From Hyphomicrobiales bacterium (GTDB lineage Bacteria; Pseudomonadota; Alphaproteobacteria; Rhizobiales; Rhizobiaceae): a stretch of 64,000 nt of DNA. A program made the translations under genes and the position numbers. Every line of letters starts with the position of its first letter. Position 1 is the stretch's first letter. Positions 55,285 to 63,249 of this stretch are shown in pieces. A model generated the notes under the pieces. That model was not told the DNA's origin. It saw only the letters and a list, made by a program, of their open reading frames with translations, and did not search any database. The stretch spans positions 496,001-560,000 of the forward strand of contig UBNV01000010.1 in the NCBI GenBank assembly GCA_900466945.1, in the 5' to 3' direction.

Positions 55285-56487
55285 TCAGTGGCTGCGGGCG
55301 GCGATGAGGGCGCGGGCTTTCTCGCGCGCTCTGTCGCGCGTGCGGGCAACCGCTTGGCGGATGCGTACGGTGCGGCCATTGTCGTTGTCGGCGACGGTCA
55401 TCGCATTGCCACGCCATTCAAACCCGCTGCCGAACCAGGCTGTGACGAAGAGGGCTGGCAACAGAAGGTCGCGCATCAGCATGGCCGGAAGGATGCGCCA
55501 GCCGCTTGGCCAACCATAGGCACGCGCGAGCACGAATTCGCCGGCATACCAGGCGGCGAGATAGGCGAGTGGGGCGACAAGCGGCAGCGTTCCTGTGGCA
55601 GCAAGCGTGAGCATGGCCGCCATGGGTAGAGCGGCGCCGGTGAAGATTTCGGGCAGGAAATAGAGCGGGAACGAGGCACGGCGCAGGCGTGCCCAGCGCA
55701 GCTGGCGCTTCCAGACGGCGGCGATGTCGCGCTTGCCGAGTGGTTGTGGGAAGGGCTCGTGCACGAGCCTGACTTTCAGGCCGGCACTGCGGATCAGGAT
55801 CGTGGCGGCTGCGTCTTCGGCCACTTCTTCGCCGAGCCGCTCGAAGCCGCCGAGATGCGTGATCAGCTGGCGGCTGAAGAGCATCGACTTGCCCTGAGCG
55901 AAGCCGAAGCCCGTGACATCTGCAAAAAGCTGCCATCGCGCCTGGAAACTGTCCAGCCAGGCGCTTTCGAGATGGGCGCCGAAGTTCTCGGGCTCCGTGC
56001 CGGCCGGCGGCGAGCAGACGAGGCCCGTCTCGTCGTCCCAGCGCGCCATCATGCGCGTGATGGTGTCTGACGGCATCAGCACATTGCTGTCAGTCATGAC
56101 GATCCAGTCGTGGCGGGCGGAGCGCCACCCCTTGACCACATTGTTCATCTTCGGATTGGCGCTGAACAGGTCCTCGCCGACCAGCAGGCGTGCGGGGACC
56201 TCAGGATGTTCGGCCATCAGGCGCCGGGCGAGTGATGCTGCGGGATCGTCCGCCCTCGCGACACAGAAGAGGATTTCGTAAACCGGCCAGTCGAGCTTGA
56301 AGGAGGAGGCGAGGCAGCGTTCGAGATTGTTTTCCAGGCCGCAGATCGGCCGGATGAGTGTAACGGGCGGCCGGGCGGCCGGGTTGTCTTTGCGCTTCCG
56401 GTGACGCTGTTTGGCGGCGATGACGAAGGCGATGCTTGCGAGCTGGGCAACAAGCGCGAGCGCGGCGAACCAGATCAGAACAGTCAT
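55285..56487 (-). CDS. Family-2/21-type glycosyltransferase (ceramide glucosyltransferase-like)
   Basis: A 400-residue membrane glycosyltransferase. An N-terminal helix (VLIWFAALALVAQLASIAFVIA) is followed by the GT-A domain: RPICGLENNLERCLASSF, the D-x-D-like VMTDSNVLMPSD, GGFERLGEEVAEDA and the Q/RxxRW motif in KRQLRWARLRR. Several C-terminal helices follow. This matches the GT21 ceramide glucosyltransferase/HpnI-like group; rhizobia and agrobacteria are known to contain such enzymes. The start has GGAGA upstream. A DedA-like gene and a small membrane protein gene precede it on the same strand. Confidence 0.85.
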   Translation of the reverse strand: MTVLIWFAALALVAQLASIAFVIAAKQRHRKRKDNPAARPPVTLIRPICGLENNLERCLASSFKLDWPVYEILFCVARADDPAASLARRLMAEHPEVPARLLVGEDLFSANPKMNNVVKGWRSARHDWIVMTDSNVLMPSDTITRMMARWDDETGLVCSPPAGTEPENFGAHLESAWLDSFQARWQLFADVTGFGFAQGKSMLFSRQLITHLGGFERLGEEVAEDAAATILIRSAGLKVRLVHEPFPQPLGKRDIAAVWKRQLRWARLRRASFPLYFLPEIFTGAALPMAAMLTLAATGTLPLVAPLAYLAAWYAGEFVLARAYGWPSGWRILPAMLMRDLLLPALFVTAWFGSGFEWRGNAMTVADNDNGRTVRIRQAVARTRDRAREKARALIAARSH

Positions 56488-56572
56488 GGCGAGTCTCCGG
56501 ATTTTCAGATCCGGATAACATCGCTGTGTGACAGTTCGGCGAAACCCGGTCCGCCCCGGAAAGACGTGGGCT

Positions 56573-57172
56573 TCAGTCCTTCGATCGCAGAGCCTGCAGC
56601 AACTTGAAGCCGAGGATGGCGGCAACGGCGCCAGCGGCCAGGAAGCCGCTGATGCTGCCGCTGATTTCGGCGATTTCCGTGACGCTTTCGCTGAAGGTCG
56701 CGCCGAGGCCCGTGTAGAGCCCGACCCAGACCATTTCTCCGAGGATGCCGGCCAATGTGAAGCGCATCCAGGAAAAGCCGGAGGCGCCGGCCAGCAGATT
56801 GAGATAAGGGCCGAGCGGCGAGAGCAGCCAGCGGGTGAGGAAGACTGCGACATTGCCGCGTTCGTCCATTTCGTGCTGGGCGCGTTCGATCGCCTTGCGC
56901 CGCGCCGGATTGCGACCGACGATCGGAACCAGACGTCTGCCGGCTGTCCAGCCGAGCATATAGCCCAGTTGGTCCCCGATGACGGCTGAGCCGAGGGCGA
57001 CCGCGATCACGATCCAGAGGGTGAAGTCTCCGGCAGCGGCAAGCGCGCCCATCAGCATCATGACGATCGAGGCCGGCAGCGGTGCGCCCAGGCAACTGAC
57101 GCAGACAACGAGGCCAAGGAGCGACAGTCCATAGGATGGTAGCGACGCGAGCAGCGTCTCTGTCAGGGTCAT
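56573..57172 (-). CDS. DedA-family membrane protein
   Basis: A 199-residue SNARE-associated/DedA family protein, proposed to flip lipids such as undecaprenyl phosphate or phosphatidylethanolamine. About five helices. Typical motifs are [62 protein letters not shown] and [13 protein letters not shown]. The start (57172) overlaps the small upstream gene by four bases (ATGA), so the two are coupled. The glycosyltransferase gene follows after 85 bases. Confidence 0.9.
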   Translation of the reverse strand: MTLTETLLASLPSYGLSLLGLVVCVSCLGAPLPASIVMMLMGALAAAGDFTLWIVIAVALGSAVIGDQLGYMLGWTAGRRLVPIVGRNPARRKAIERAQHEMDERGNVAVFLTRWLLSPLGPYLNLLAGASGFSWMRFTLAGILGEMVWVGLYTGLGATFSESVTEIAEISGSISGFLAAGAVAAILGFKLLQALRSKD

Positions 57173-57528
57173 TTCGGCGGACCCAGCCGGCGGAGCTCTG
57201 CAAGGGAGGCCTCGATCTGCGCCTTGAACTCTTCGAAGCTCTGGCCCCGTTCTTCGGCAAGCCGTTCCAGCGACGGGCGAGGACCATCTTTCGGCGGCGG
57301 CGGCAGATCGAGGTCGCGGGCGAGCTTCTCGACAGGCACATGCCAGGAATGGGCGACATAGCCGATGGTCATCCAGGGCTCTGGCGGCAGGTCCTGGCGT
57401 GCCGGATCGGCCCAATAGGCGACAAAGAAGATCGTGCGCCCGGCGAAGAAGATCGCGAGCGCCATGGCCAGCACGAAGGCCGAGGTGAGGATCCGGTGGC
57501 GCCGCCACAGTCTGAGGAAAGGCTTCAC
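57169..57528 (-). CDS. Small single-pass membrane protein, function unknown
   Basis: A 119-residue protein with a basic N terminus ([18 protein letters not shown]) and one membrane helix ([21 protein letters not shown]). A periplasmic tail contains [23 protein letters not shown], then a proline-rich stretch and a charged helix. No family was recognised with confidence. It overlaps the DedA start by four bases and is divergent from ung, so it probably belongs to a small envelope operon with DedA and the glycosyltransferase. Confidence 0.7.
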   Translation of the reverse strand: MKPFLRLWRRHRILTSAFVLAMALAIFFAGRTIFFVAYWADPARQDLPPEPWMTIGYVAHSWHVPVEKLARDLDLPPPPKDGPRPSLERLAEERGQSFEEFKAQIEASLAELRRLGPPK

Positions 57529-57624
57529 GGTTCTCCTGTGTGCTCCCGTTGGCGACGGTTGACAGACCCGGCCGCGCGCCCTCTATCGTCGTCTCCATCT
57601 AAGCGAGAACGAGGAGCGGCGGCA

Positions 57625-58317
57625 ATGGCGGAAGCGGGGGTCAGGCTCGGGGACAGCTGGAAAGCGGTGCTCGGCGAACAGTTCAGCCGGTCCTACATGC
57701 ACGACCTCAAAGCCTTCCTGCAACGGGAAAAAGCTGACGGAAAGCACATCTTTCCCAAAGGTGCGGAGTATTTTCGCGCGCTCGATCTGACCCCCCTCGA
57801 CGAGGTTCGCGTGGTGATCCTGGGGCAGGATCCCTATCACGGCGCGGGGCAGGCGCATGGGCTGTGCTTCAGCGTGCAGCCGGGCATTCGCATTCCGCCG
57901 TCGCTCGTCAACATCTACAAGGAGATGCAGAGCGACCTCGGCATCCCGCCCGCGCGGCACGGCTTTCTCGAGCATTGGGCGCGGCAGGGTGTGCTCCTGC
58001 TCAACAGCGTGCTCACGGTCGAAGAAGCGCGCGCTGCCTCGCATCAGGGGAAGGGCTGGGAGCAGTTCACCGATGCGGTGATCCGGGCGGTGAACGAGGA
58101 CTGCGAGCATGTCGTCTTCATGCTTTGGGGTTCCTATGCACAGAAGAAGGCCGCCTTTGTCGACCGGTCGCGGCATCTTGTGCTGAAAGCCCCGCATCCT
58201 TCGCCTCTGTCAGCTCATAACGGCTTCTTCGGCTCTCGGCATTTCTCACAGGCCAATGAATATCTGGTGGCGCAGGGCAGAAACGCCATTGATTGGCAAT
58301 TGCCCGAAACGCCATGA
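57625..58317 (+). CDS. ung: Uracil-DNA glycosylase
   Basis: Removes uracil from DNA to start base-excision repair. The 230-residue protein starts [16 protein letters not shown] with GAGGAG eight bases upstream; a longer open frame is antisense to the neighbouring gene. The catalytic motif [17 protein letters not shown] (D69), [27 protein letters not shown], and the minor-groove loop [13 protein letters not shown] with its histidine are all present. Family-1 UDG, nothing missing. Confidence 0.97.
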   Translation: MAEAGVRLGDSWKAVLGEQFSRSYMHDLKAFLQREKADGKHIFPKGAEYFRALDLTPLDEVRVVILGQDPYHGAGQAHGLCFSVQPGIRIPPSLVNIYKEMQSDLGIPPARHGFLEHWARQGVLLLNSVLTVEEARAASHQGKGWEQFTDAVIRAVNEDCEHVVFMLWGSYAQKKAAFVDRSRHLVLKAPHPSPLSAHNGFFGSRHFSQANEYLVAQGRNAIDWQLPETP

Positions 58318-58470
58318 TGGCATGCCGCGAAATTTTTTTCATGCTCTTCTTAAGTAGCGACTCGTCACTCTACCGTCATGGCAAAATACAGCCTGACGTT
58401 TATTGTCTCTTTTTTTCACCCAATGCAGATTGCGCGGCGATCTTTCCATCGTGACGCAGGTCTAAGCTTC

Positions 58471-59745
58471 ATGCAGCCCCCATTACCGGTTTCGCCTGTT
58501 TGGCGACGACCCGCTTCGCCGATTGCCTGCCGCTTCGCCGAAAGCGATGTCGATCTCGTGGTTGTCGGCGCCGGATATCAGGGTCTCTCGACCGCGCTGC
58601 ATGCCGCACGCGCCGGGCTCTCGGTCCAGATCATCGAGGCGGGCGACATCGGCGCAGGCGCCTCCGGGGTCAATGGCGGACAGGTCATTCCCGGCCTGAA
58701 ACAAGACCCGGAGACACTGATCTCCCTGTTTGGTGAAGGCGCGGGGAAGAGGCTTGTACGGTTTGCGTCGAAAACCGCCGACGTCGTCTATGATCTGATT
58801 GCGCGCGAGGAACTCGACGTCGAGCATGTACGCTCAGGCTGGATCCAGGCGGCCCATACAGAAGCCGCACTCCAAGCCGCCGGGCAGCGCAATCGCCAGT
58901 GGCGTGCACAAGGCGCCGACGTCGCGCTGCTCAATCAGGCGGAAATCGCGCTGCTGACCGGCGCTGAAGGCTATCGCGGCGGTTTCCTTGATCGGCGTGC
59001 AGGTGTCGTCAATCCCTTGGCGCTGGTGCATGAGTTGGCGAGGATCGCGACAGAGGCCGGGGCCAATCTTGCCACACATGATGCAGTGACGTCTCTCTCC
59101 CGGGACGGAACGTCGTGGCGGGTGGGGACGCAGAGCGGTCGATCGCATCGTGCGAAAAAGGTGCTGGTGGCCACCAATGCCTATTCGGACCGGATCCTGC
59201 CCGACCTTGCCCGAAGTCTCGTGTGGCTCCATTCGTTCCAGATTGCCACCGAGCCGCTGCCGGCGGGGTTCGACTCCATCCTGCCGAGTGGGCAGGCCGT
59301 GTCGGACAGTCGGCGCATCCTCGTTTATTATCGTCGCAGTCCCGATGGGCGCCTGGTCTTGGGTGGTCGCGGGCCGATGCGCCCGCCACGCTCGGCGGAA
59401 GACTGGGCACATCTGGAGCGGGCGCTGCAGCGGCTCTATCCGATGCTGTCAGGCATTGCGATCACCCATCGCTGGTTCGGGCGTGTTGCCATGACGCCCG
59501 ATCATCTTCCCCATCTGCACGAGCCGGAACCCGGATTGCTCATGGTTGCAGGTTGCCAGGGGCGGGGCATCGGGCTCATGGTCTCCCTCGGCGACCCGCT
59601 CGCGCAGTATCTTGCGCATGGCGACCCGGGCGTCCTGCCCTTGTCGATCTCACCCCTTCGCGGCATCCCGCTGCATCGCTTCCGACGCATCGGGGTTGCC
59701 GCCCATGTCGCGTGGTACAGGTTGCTCGATGGCCTGGAACGTTGA
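58471..59745 (+). CDS. FAD-dependent DAO-family amine/amino-acid oxidoreductase
   Basis: A 424-residue protein with the Rossmann loop VVGAGYQGLSTALHAARAG. The FAD segment IIEAGDIGAGASGVNGGQV and the C-terminal GCQGRGIGLMVSLGD fit the PuuB/OrdL-like gamma-glutamylputrescine oxidoreductase group. The start is uncertain: MQPPLPVSPVWRRPASPI at 58471 fits family length, with only a weak AGG upstream. An aldehyde dehydrogenase follows 111 bases downstream, a pairing typical of polyamine or betaine degradation; the substrate is inferred, not shown. Confidence 0.83.
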   Translation: MQPPLPVSPVWRRPASPIACRFAESDVDLVVVGAGYQGLSTALHAARAGLSVQIIEAGDIGAGASGVNGGQVIPGLKQDPETLISLFGEGAGKRLVRFASKTADVVYDLIAREELDVEHVRSGWIQAAHTEAALQAAGQRNRQWRAQGADVALLNQAEIALLTGAEGYRGGFLDRRAGVVNPLALVHELARIATEAGANLATHDAVTSLSRDGTSWRVGTQSGRSHRAKKVLVATNAYSDRILPDLARSLVWLHSFQIATEPLPAGFDSILPSGQAVSDSRRILVYYRRSPDGRLVLGGRGPMRPPRSAEDWAHLERALQRLYPMLSGIAITHRWFGRVAMTPDHLPHLHEPEPGLLMVAGCQGRGIGLMVSLGDPLAQYLAHGDPGVLPLSISPLRGIPLHRFRRIGVAAHVAWYRLLDGLER

Positions 59746-59856
59746 ACTGCCCATTCTGGTTGGGGATAGACGGTACACCCCGTCCTGCATGCTTGCCGTA
59801 ATCGATCCCGTGACGAATAGTTCAAAACCGCCAATTCCGTCCACAGTGGAGCCCGC

Positions 59857-61284
59857 ATGTCCAAGCATTTGAAGTTCTTCATCAACGGCGCATGGGTGGA
59901 CCCGATTGTCCCGGCTCGGCTCGATGTCGTCGATCCCTCGACCGAGGAGCCCTTTACGTCGATCTCTGTCGGCGCCAAGGCGGATGTGGATCTCGCGGTC
60001 GCCGCTGCCAAGGCGGCGTTCACCCGTTTCTCGCTGACCGACCATACAGATCGGCTTGCGCTGCTCGAGCGCATTCTCGACGTGTACAACGAGCGCTTCG
60101 ACGATATTGCCCAGGCGGTGAGCCGCGAGATGGGGGCGCCGCTTTCCTTCGCCCGCGACGCGCAGGCATGGGCGGGGCGGGCGCATCTCGAAGCGACGAT
60201 CGCGGCCTTCAAGACCTTCGAATTTACCGAGCAGCGCGGCACGACCCGGATCGTCAGGGAGCCGATCGGGGTCTGCGCGCTCATCACGCCGTGGAACTGG
60301 CCACTCAACCAGATCGTCTGCAAGGTGGCGCCGGCGGTTGCGGCAGGCTGTACCGTGGTGCTGAAGCCGTCCGAGATCGCGCCGATTTCGGGCCTGATCT
60401 TCGCCGAGGTCATGGAAGCCGCCGGCACGCCTGCCGGGGTCTTCAATCTGGTCAATGGTCGCGGCCCGGAAGTTGGCCAGGTAATGGCGGGGCATCCGGA
60501 TGTCGACATGGTGTCCTTCACGGGATCGACCCGCGCCGGCATCATTGTCGCCAAGACCGCGGCCGATACGGTCAAGCGCGTTGCGCAGGAACTGGGTGGG
60601 AAGTCGGCCAACATCATCCTGCCGGATGCCGATCTGGTCACGGCGGTCAGTAAGGGCGTGGAGGGGTGTTTCGGCAATTCCGGTCAGTCCTGCGATGCGC
60701 CGACCCGCATGCTGGTGCCGGCCGATCGGCATGACGAGGCCTTGCAGATCGCAAGGCAGGCCGCCGAGCAACACAAGGTGGGCGACCCGCAAGCGGAGGG
60801 TACGGTGCTCGGACCTGTCGTCAGCGATATCCAGTACAACAAGATCCAGCGACTGATCGAAACGGGGATTGAAGAGGGTGCGCTGCTGGTGAGCGGTGGA
60901 CCGGGGCGTCCCGACGGGCTCAATCGCGGCTATTATGTTCGCCCGACTGTTTTCGGCCATGTGACGCCCGACATGACGATTGCCCGGGAGGAGATCTTCG
61001 GCCCGGTCCTGTCGATCATGCCCTATGAGACGGAAGAGCAGGCGATCGAGATCGCAAACAACACCGTCTATGGTCTCGCGGCCTATGTGCAGTCCGAGGA
61101 CATCGAACATGCGCGGCGGGTGGCGGCACGCATGCGGGCGGGCTCGGTCTATCTCAATTACCCCGATTGGGACACGGCTGCCCCGTTCGGTGGCTACAAG
61201 CAATCCGGCAATGGTCGCGAGTATGCCGACTGGGCTATACATGACTTCCTCGAAATCAAGGGTATCGTCGGCTGGGGGGGATGA
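59857..61284 (+). CDS. Aldehyde dehydrogenase family protein
   Basis: A 475-residue NAD(P)-dependent aldehyde dehydrogenase. The cofactor site is ALITPWNWPLNQIVCK and FTGSTRAGI. The general-base glutamate is E245 in QELGGKSAN, and the nucleophile is C279 in GNSGQSCDAPTRM. The C-terminal segment PFGGYKQSGNGREYAD is typical. GGAG precedes the ATG. It follows the DAO-type oxidoreductase and could oxidise the aldehyde that enzyme makes. The sequence class is close to broad betaine/gamma-aminobutyraldehyde-type enzymes; specificity is unknown. Confidence 0.9.
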   Translation: MSKHLKFFINGAWVDPIVPARLDVVDPSTEEPFTSISVGAKADVDLAVAAAKAAFTRFSLTDHTDRLALLERILDVYNERFDDIAQAVSREMGAPLSFARDAQAWAGRAHLEATIAAFKTFEFTEQRGTTRIVREPIGVCALITPWNWPLNQIVCKVAPAVAAGCTVVLKPSEIAPISGLIFAEVMEAAGTPAGVFNLVNGRGPEVGQVMAGHPDVDMVSFTGSTRAGIIVAKTAADTVKRVAQELGGKSANIILPDADLVTAVSKGVEGCFGNSGQSCDAPTRMLVPADRHDEALQIARQAAEQHKVGDPQAEGTVLGPVVSDIQYNKIQRLIETGIEEGALLVSGGPGRPDGLNRGYYVRPTVFGHVTPDMTIAREEIFGPVLSIMPYETEEQAIEIANNTVYGLAAYVQSEDIEHARRVAARMRAGSVYLNYPDWDTAAPFGGYKQSGNGREYADWAIHDFLEIKGIVGWGG

Positions 61285-61391
61285 AGGGGGCCAGGTGCGC
61301 ACGTCTCGGCAAGGCCGCCCGGCGCGGGCGCGCTTCCCGAGGGGAGAATTCTTCTCGGATGGCCAAGTCCCAACCTGCCACTTGAAGTAAA

Positions 61392-61413
61392 GCGTGCAGC
61401 CCAAGCTGCACGC
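61392..61413 (+). terminator. Hairpin/terminator candidate after aldehyde dehydrogenase
   Basis: GCGTGCAG and CTGCACGC form a perfect 8-bp stem. The T-rich CAATTTTGTC lies 8 bases further, so termination efficiency may be modest. Confidence 0.5.
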
Positions 61414-61472
61414 CTGCCTCAATTTTGTCTATTTTTCCAATTGCTTGCAGTAGAGGTCTAAAAGGCTCGCGT

Positions 61473-61497
61473 GGAACAATTTCCCGTGATGCCCGTT
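61473..61497 (+). promoter_or_regulatory. EcfG (general stress) promoter
   Basis: GGAAC, 16 bases, CGTT: an exact EcfG consensus match. The expected start is near 61503, about 30 bases before the DUF1236 gene. Confidence 0.78.
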
Positions 61498-61534
61498 CTT
61501 TCCGTCAATGGCAGACAACGGAAAGGATGAAGCC

Positions 61535-61933
61535 ATGAAGATGAAGATCATTGCTCTTGGAGCCGTCGTACTTGGTGCTGTCGCCACGCCCGTGCTGGCA
61601 CAGGAAGGGACAGTCACCGGTGCCGCCGGTGGTGCCGTTACGGGTGCGATCGTCGGTGGTCCTGTTGGCGCCGCCGTCGGCGGTGTTGTCGGCGCCATCG
61701 CAGGCACGGCTGTCGCACCGCCGCCGGCACCGGTCGTTACCTATGTGCGCGAGCAGCCGCTTCCGGCCCGGCCCGTCATCATCGAGCAGCAGGTCGCTGT
61801 CGGTCAGCCCCTGCCGCAGCAAGTGGTTCTGACGCCGATCCCGGAAAACCCGACCTATGCCTATGCCGTCGTCAATGAACAGCGCGTCATCGTCGATCCG
61901 CAAACCTATGTCGTCGTCGGTGTGGTCCAGTAA
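61535..61933 (+). CDS. DUF1236-family exported protein
   Basis: A 132-residue protein with a signal peptide (MKIIALGAVVLGAVATPVLA). A glycine/alanine/valine-rich segment resembling a glycine-zipper follows (GAAGGAVTGAIVGGPVGAAV, then further GA repeats). The C-terminal DUF1236 domain is short (VNEQRVIVDPQTYVVVGVV). Such proteins are periplasmic or envelope-associated and common in Rhizobiales. AAGGATG lies upstream of the ATG. The EcfG promoter ahead of it predicts stress induction. Confidence 0.88.
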   Translation: MKMKIIALGAVVLGAVATPVLAQEGTVTGAAGGAVTGAIVGGPVGAAVGGVVGAIAGTAVAPPPAPVVTYVREQPLPARPVIIEQQVAVGQPLPQQVVLTPIPENPTYAYAVVNEQRVIVDPQTYVVVGVVQ

Positions 61934-62012
61934 TCCACGCTTACGCATTCCAGATATCAGAAACTCGCGGCCCGCCGCATAGCGGTCGGCTGCACATTCA
62001 GGAGGAAATACC

Positions 62013-62354
62013 ATGGACCAACGTCCCGATCCCCGCGTCGACCAGCGCCCGCATGTAACCCAGCAGACCACATCTGGTGGTGCGTCCTGGGGCATTGCCG
62101 TCCTGCTGATCGTCGTGATCGCTGCCGGCGCCTATTTCGTCTTCGGCGGTGGCGCCGACACCGACACGGCGACGACCCCGGCCACGGAAACGACGGCCCC
62201 GGCAGAGCCGGCAACGCCGCCCGCTGCACCGGCGACACCGCCGGCGACCGACTCGGCTCCGGCGACACCGCCGGCCACCGATCCGGCCCCGGCCACGCCG
62301 CCGGCTGACCCGGCTCCAGCGGCTCCGGCAACTCCGCCGGCCACCACGCCTTAA
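62013..62354 (+). CDS. Single-pass membrane protein with Pro/Ala/Thr repeat tail
   Basis: A 113-residue protein: a polar N terminus (MDQRPDPRVDQRPHVTQQT), one membrane helix (ASWGIAVLLIVVIAAGAYFVF), and a tail of about 60 residues made almost wholly of Pro, Ala, Thr and Asp in variants of PATPPA. The tail is probably extended and periplasmic. GGAGG precedes the ATG. No enzymatic domain is present. It may share the EcfG-driven transcript of the preceding gene, 79 bases upstream. Confidence 0.75.
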   Translation: MDQRPDPRVDQRPHVTQQTTSGGASWGIAVLLIVVIAAGAYFVFGGGADTDTATTPATETTAPAEPATPPAAPATPPATDSAPATPPATDPAPATPPADPAPAAPATPPATTP

Positions 62355-62376
62355 TCTTCAAAGGCGATCTCTGAGA

Positions 62377-62407
62377 GGCCAGCTCCCTAGGGGGCTGGCC
62401 TTTTTTG
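62377..62407 (+). terminator. Terminator after repeat-tail protein gene
   Basis: GGCCAGCTCCC and GGGGCTGGCC pair around TAG with T6 following, 20-50 bases after the stop codon. A strong intrinsic terminator. Confidence 0.9.
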
Positions 62408-62457
62408 TGTGGCTGGGCTCTTCTCGGATCTTGCAGCGCATCAAGGGGAGACGGGCG

Positions 62458-63231
62458 ATGGGCGAGGACGGGCTGGCGGCGGCAGAGAGGGCAGGCGCTC
62501 CGCGTCTTGTCGCCGATCCATCGCAGTATGCGGTGATCTATGCCGTTGGTGACGTGCATGGCTGCCTTGAGCCACTGCTCGAACTTGAAAAGGCCATTCG
62601 CGAGGACGCGAGCTCCATCGAGGGGCGCAAGTTGATCGTCATGCTGGGCGACTATGTCGATCGCGGGCCGAAGTCTGCTGCGGTTCTGTATCATCTGACG
62701 GCCGCACCGCCTGCCGGGTTCGAGCGCGTCTGTCTGCGTGGCAATCACGATGATGCATTTCTCGCCTTCATCGATGGCGATCCCGCCGGCAACTGGGTCC
62801 TCGATCACGGCGCGGAAGAGACATTTCGCTCGTATGGCATCGAGCTTGATGATCATTCGTTGCGGCAAGCCAGCCACCCTTTGCGGGAGATGGTCCGTGC
62901 CGCTGTTCCGCAAAGCCATGTGGATTTTCTCCGCAGCCTGCCGGTGCTGCTGACCGTCGGGAGCGATGTCTTCGCCCATGCCGGCATTCGCCCCGGACGC
63001 CCGCTTCCCGAACAGACCGACGATGACCTGATGTGGATCCGCCGTTCGTTTCTCGATCTAGGACCCGGTTTGCCGGTCCGCATCTTTCACGGCCATACGG
63101 CGATGAAGGAGCCCCACGTGGGACCTGATCGGGTGAGCCTCGATACCCATTGCTATCGCACAGGACGGCTGACGGCGGCCCGTGTGCAGGACGGGGATAT
63201 CACGATCCTGTCGGTCGGTGGATCTGGCTGA
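62458..63231 (+). CDS. PPP-family serine/threonine protein phosphatase-like metallophosphoesterase
   Basis: A 257-residue cytosolic phosphatase. The PPP signature motifs are complete: AVGDVHGCLEPL, MLGDYVDRGPKS, LRGNHDDAF, FAHAGIRPG and FHGHTAMKEPHVG. It resembles bacterial ApaH/PrpA-like enzymes acting on phosphoproteins or dinucleotide polyphosphates; the choice cannot be made from sequence. GGGGAG precedes the ATG at 62458. A strong terminator separates it from the preceding gene. Confidence 0.88.
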   Translation: MGEDGLAAAERAGAPRLVADPSQYAVIYAVGDVHGCLEPLLELEKAIREDASSIEGRKLIVMLGDYVDRGPKSAAVLYHLTAAPPAGFERVCLRGNHDDAFLAFIDGDPAGNWVLDHGAEETFRSYGIELDDHSLRQASHPLREMVRAAVPQSHVDFLRSLPVLLTVGSDVFAHAGIRPGRPLPEQTDDDLMWIRRSFLDLGPGLPVRIFHGHTAMKEPHVGPDRVSLDTHCYRTGRLTAARVQDGDITILSVGGSG

Positions 63232-63249
63232 TGCGGATGGTCGATCCGC

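Noticed and set aside
59650..61422. A 590-codon open frame antisense to the DAO and aldehyde dehydrogenase genes
   Set aside because: Low-complexity, charged composition and no family motifs; both sense genes have complete active sites.
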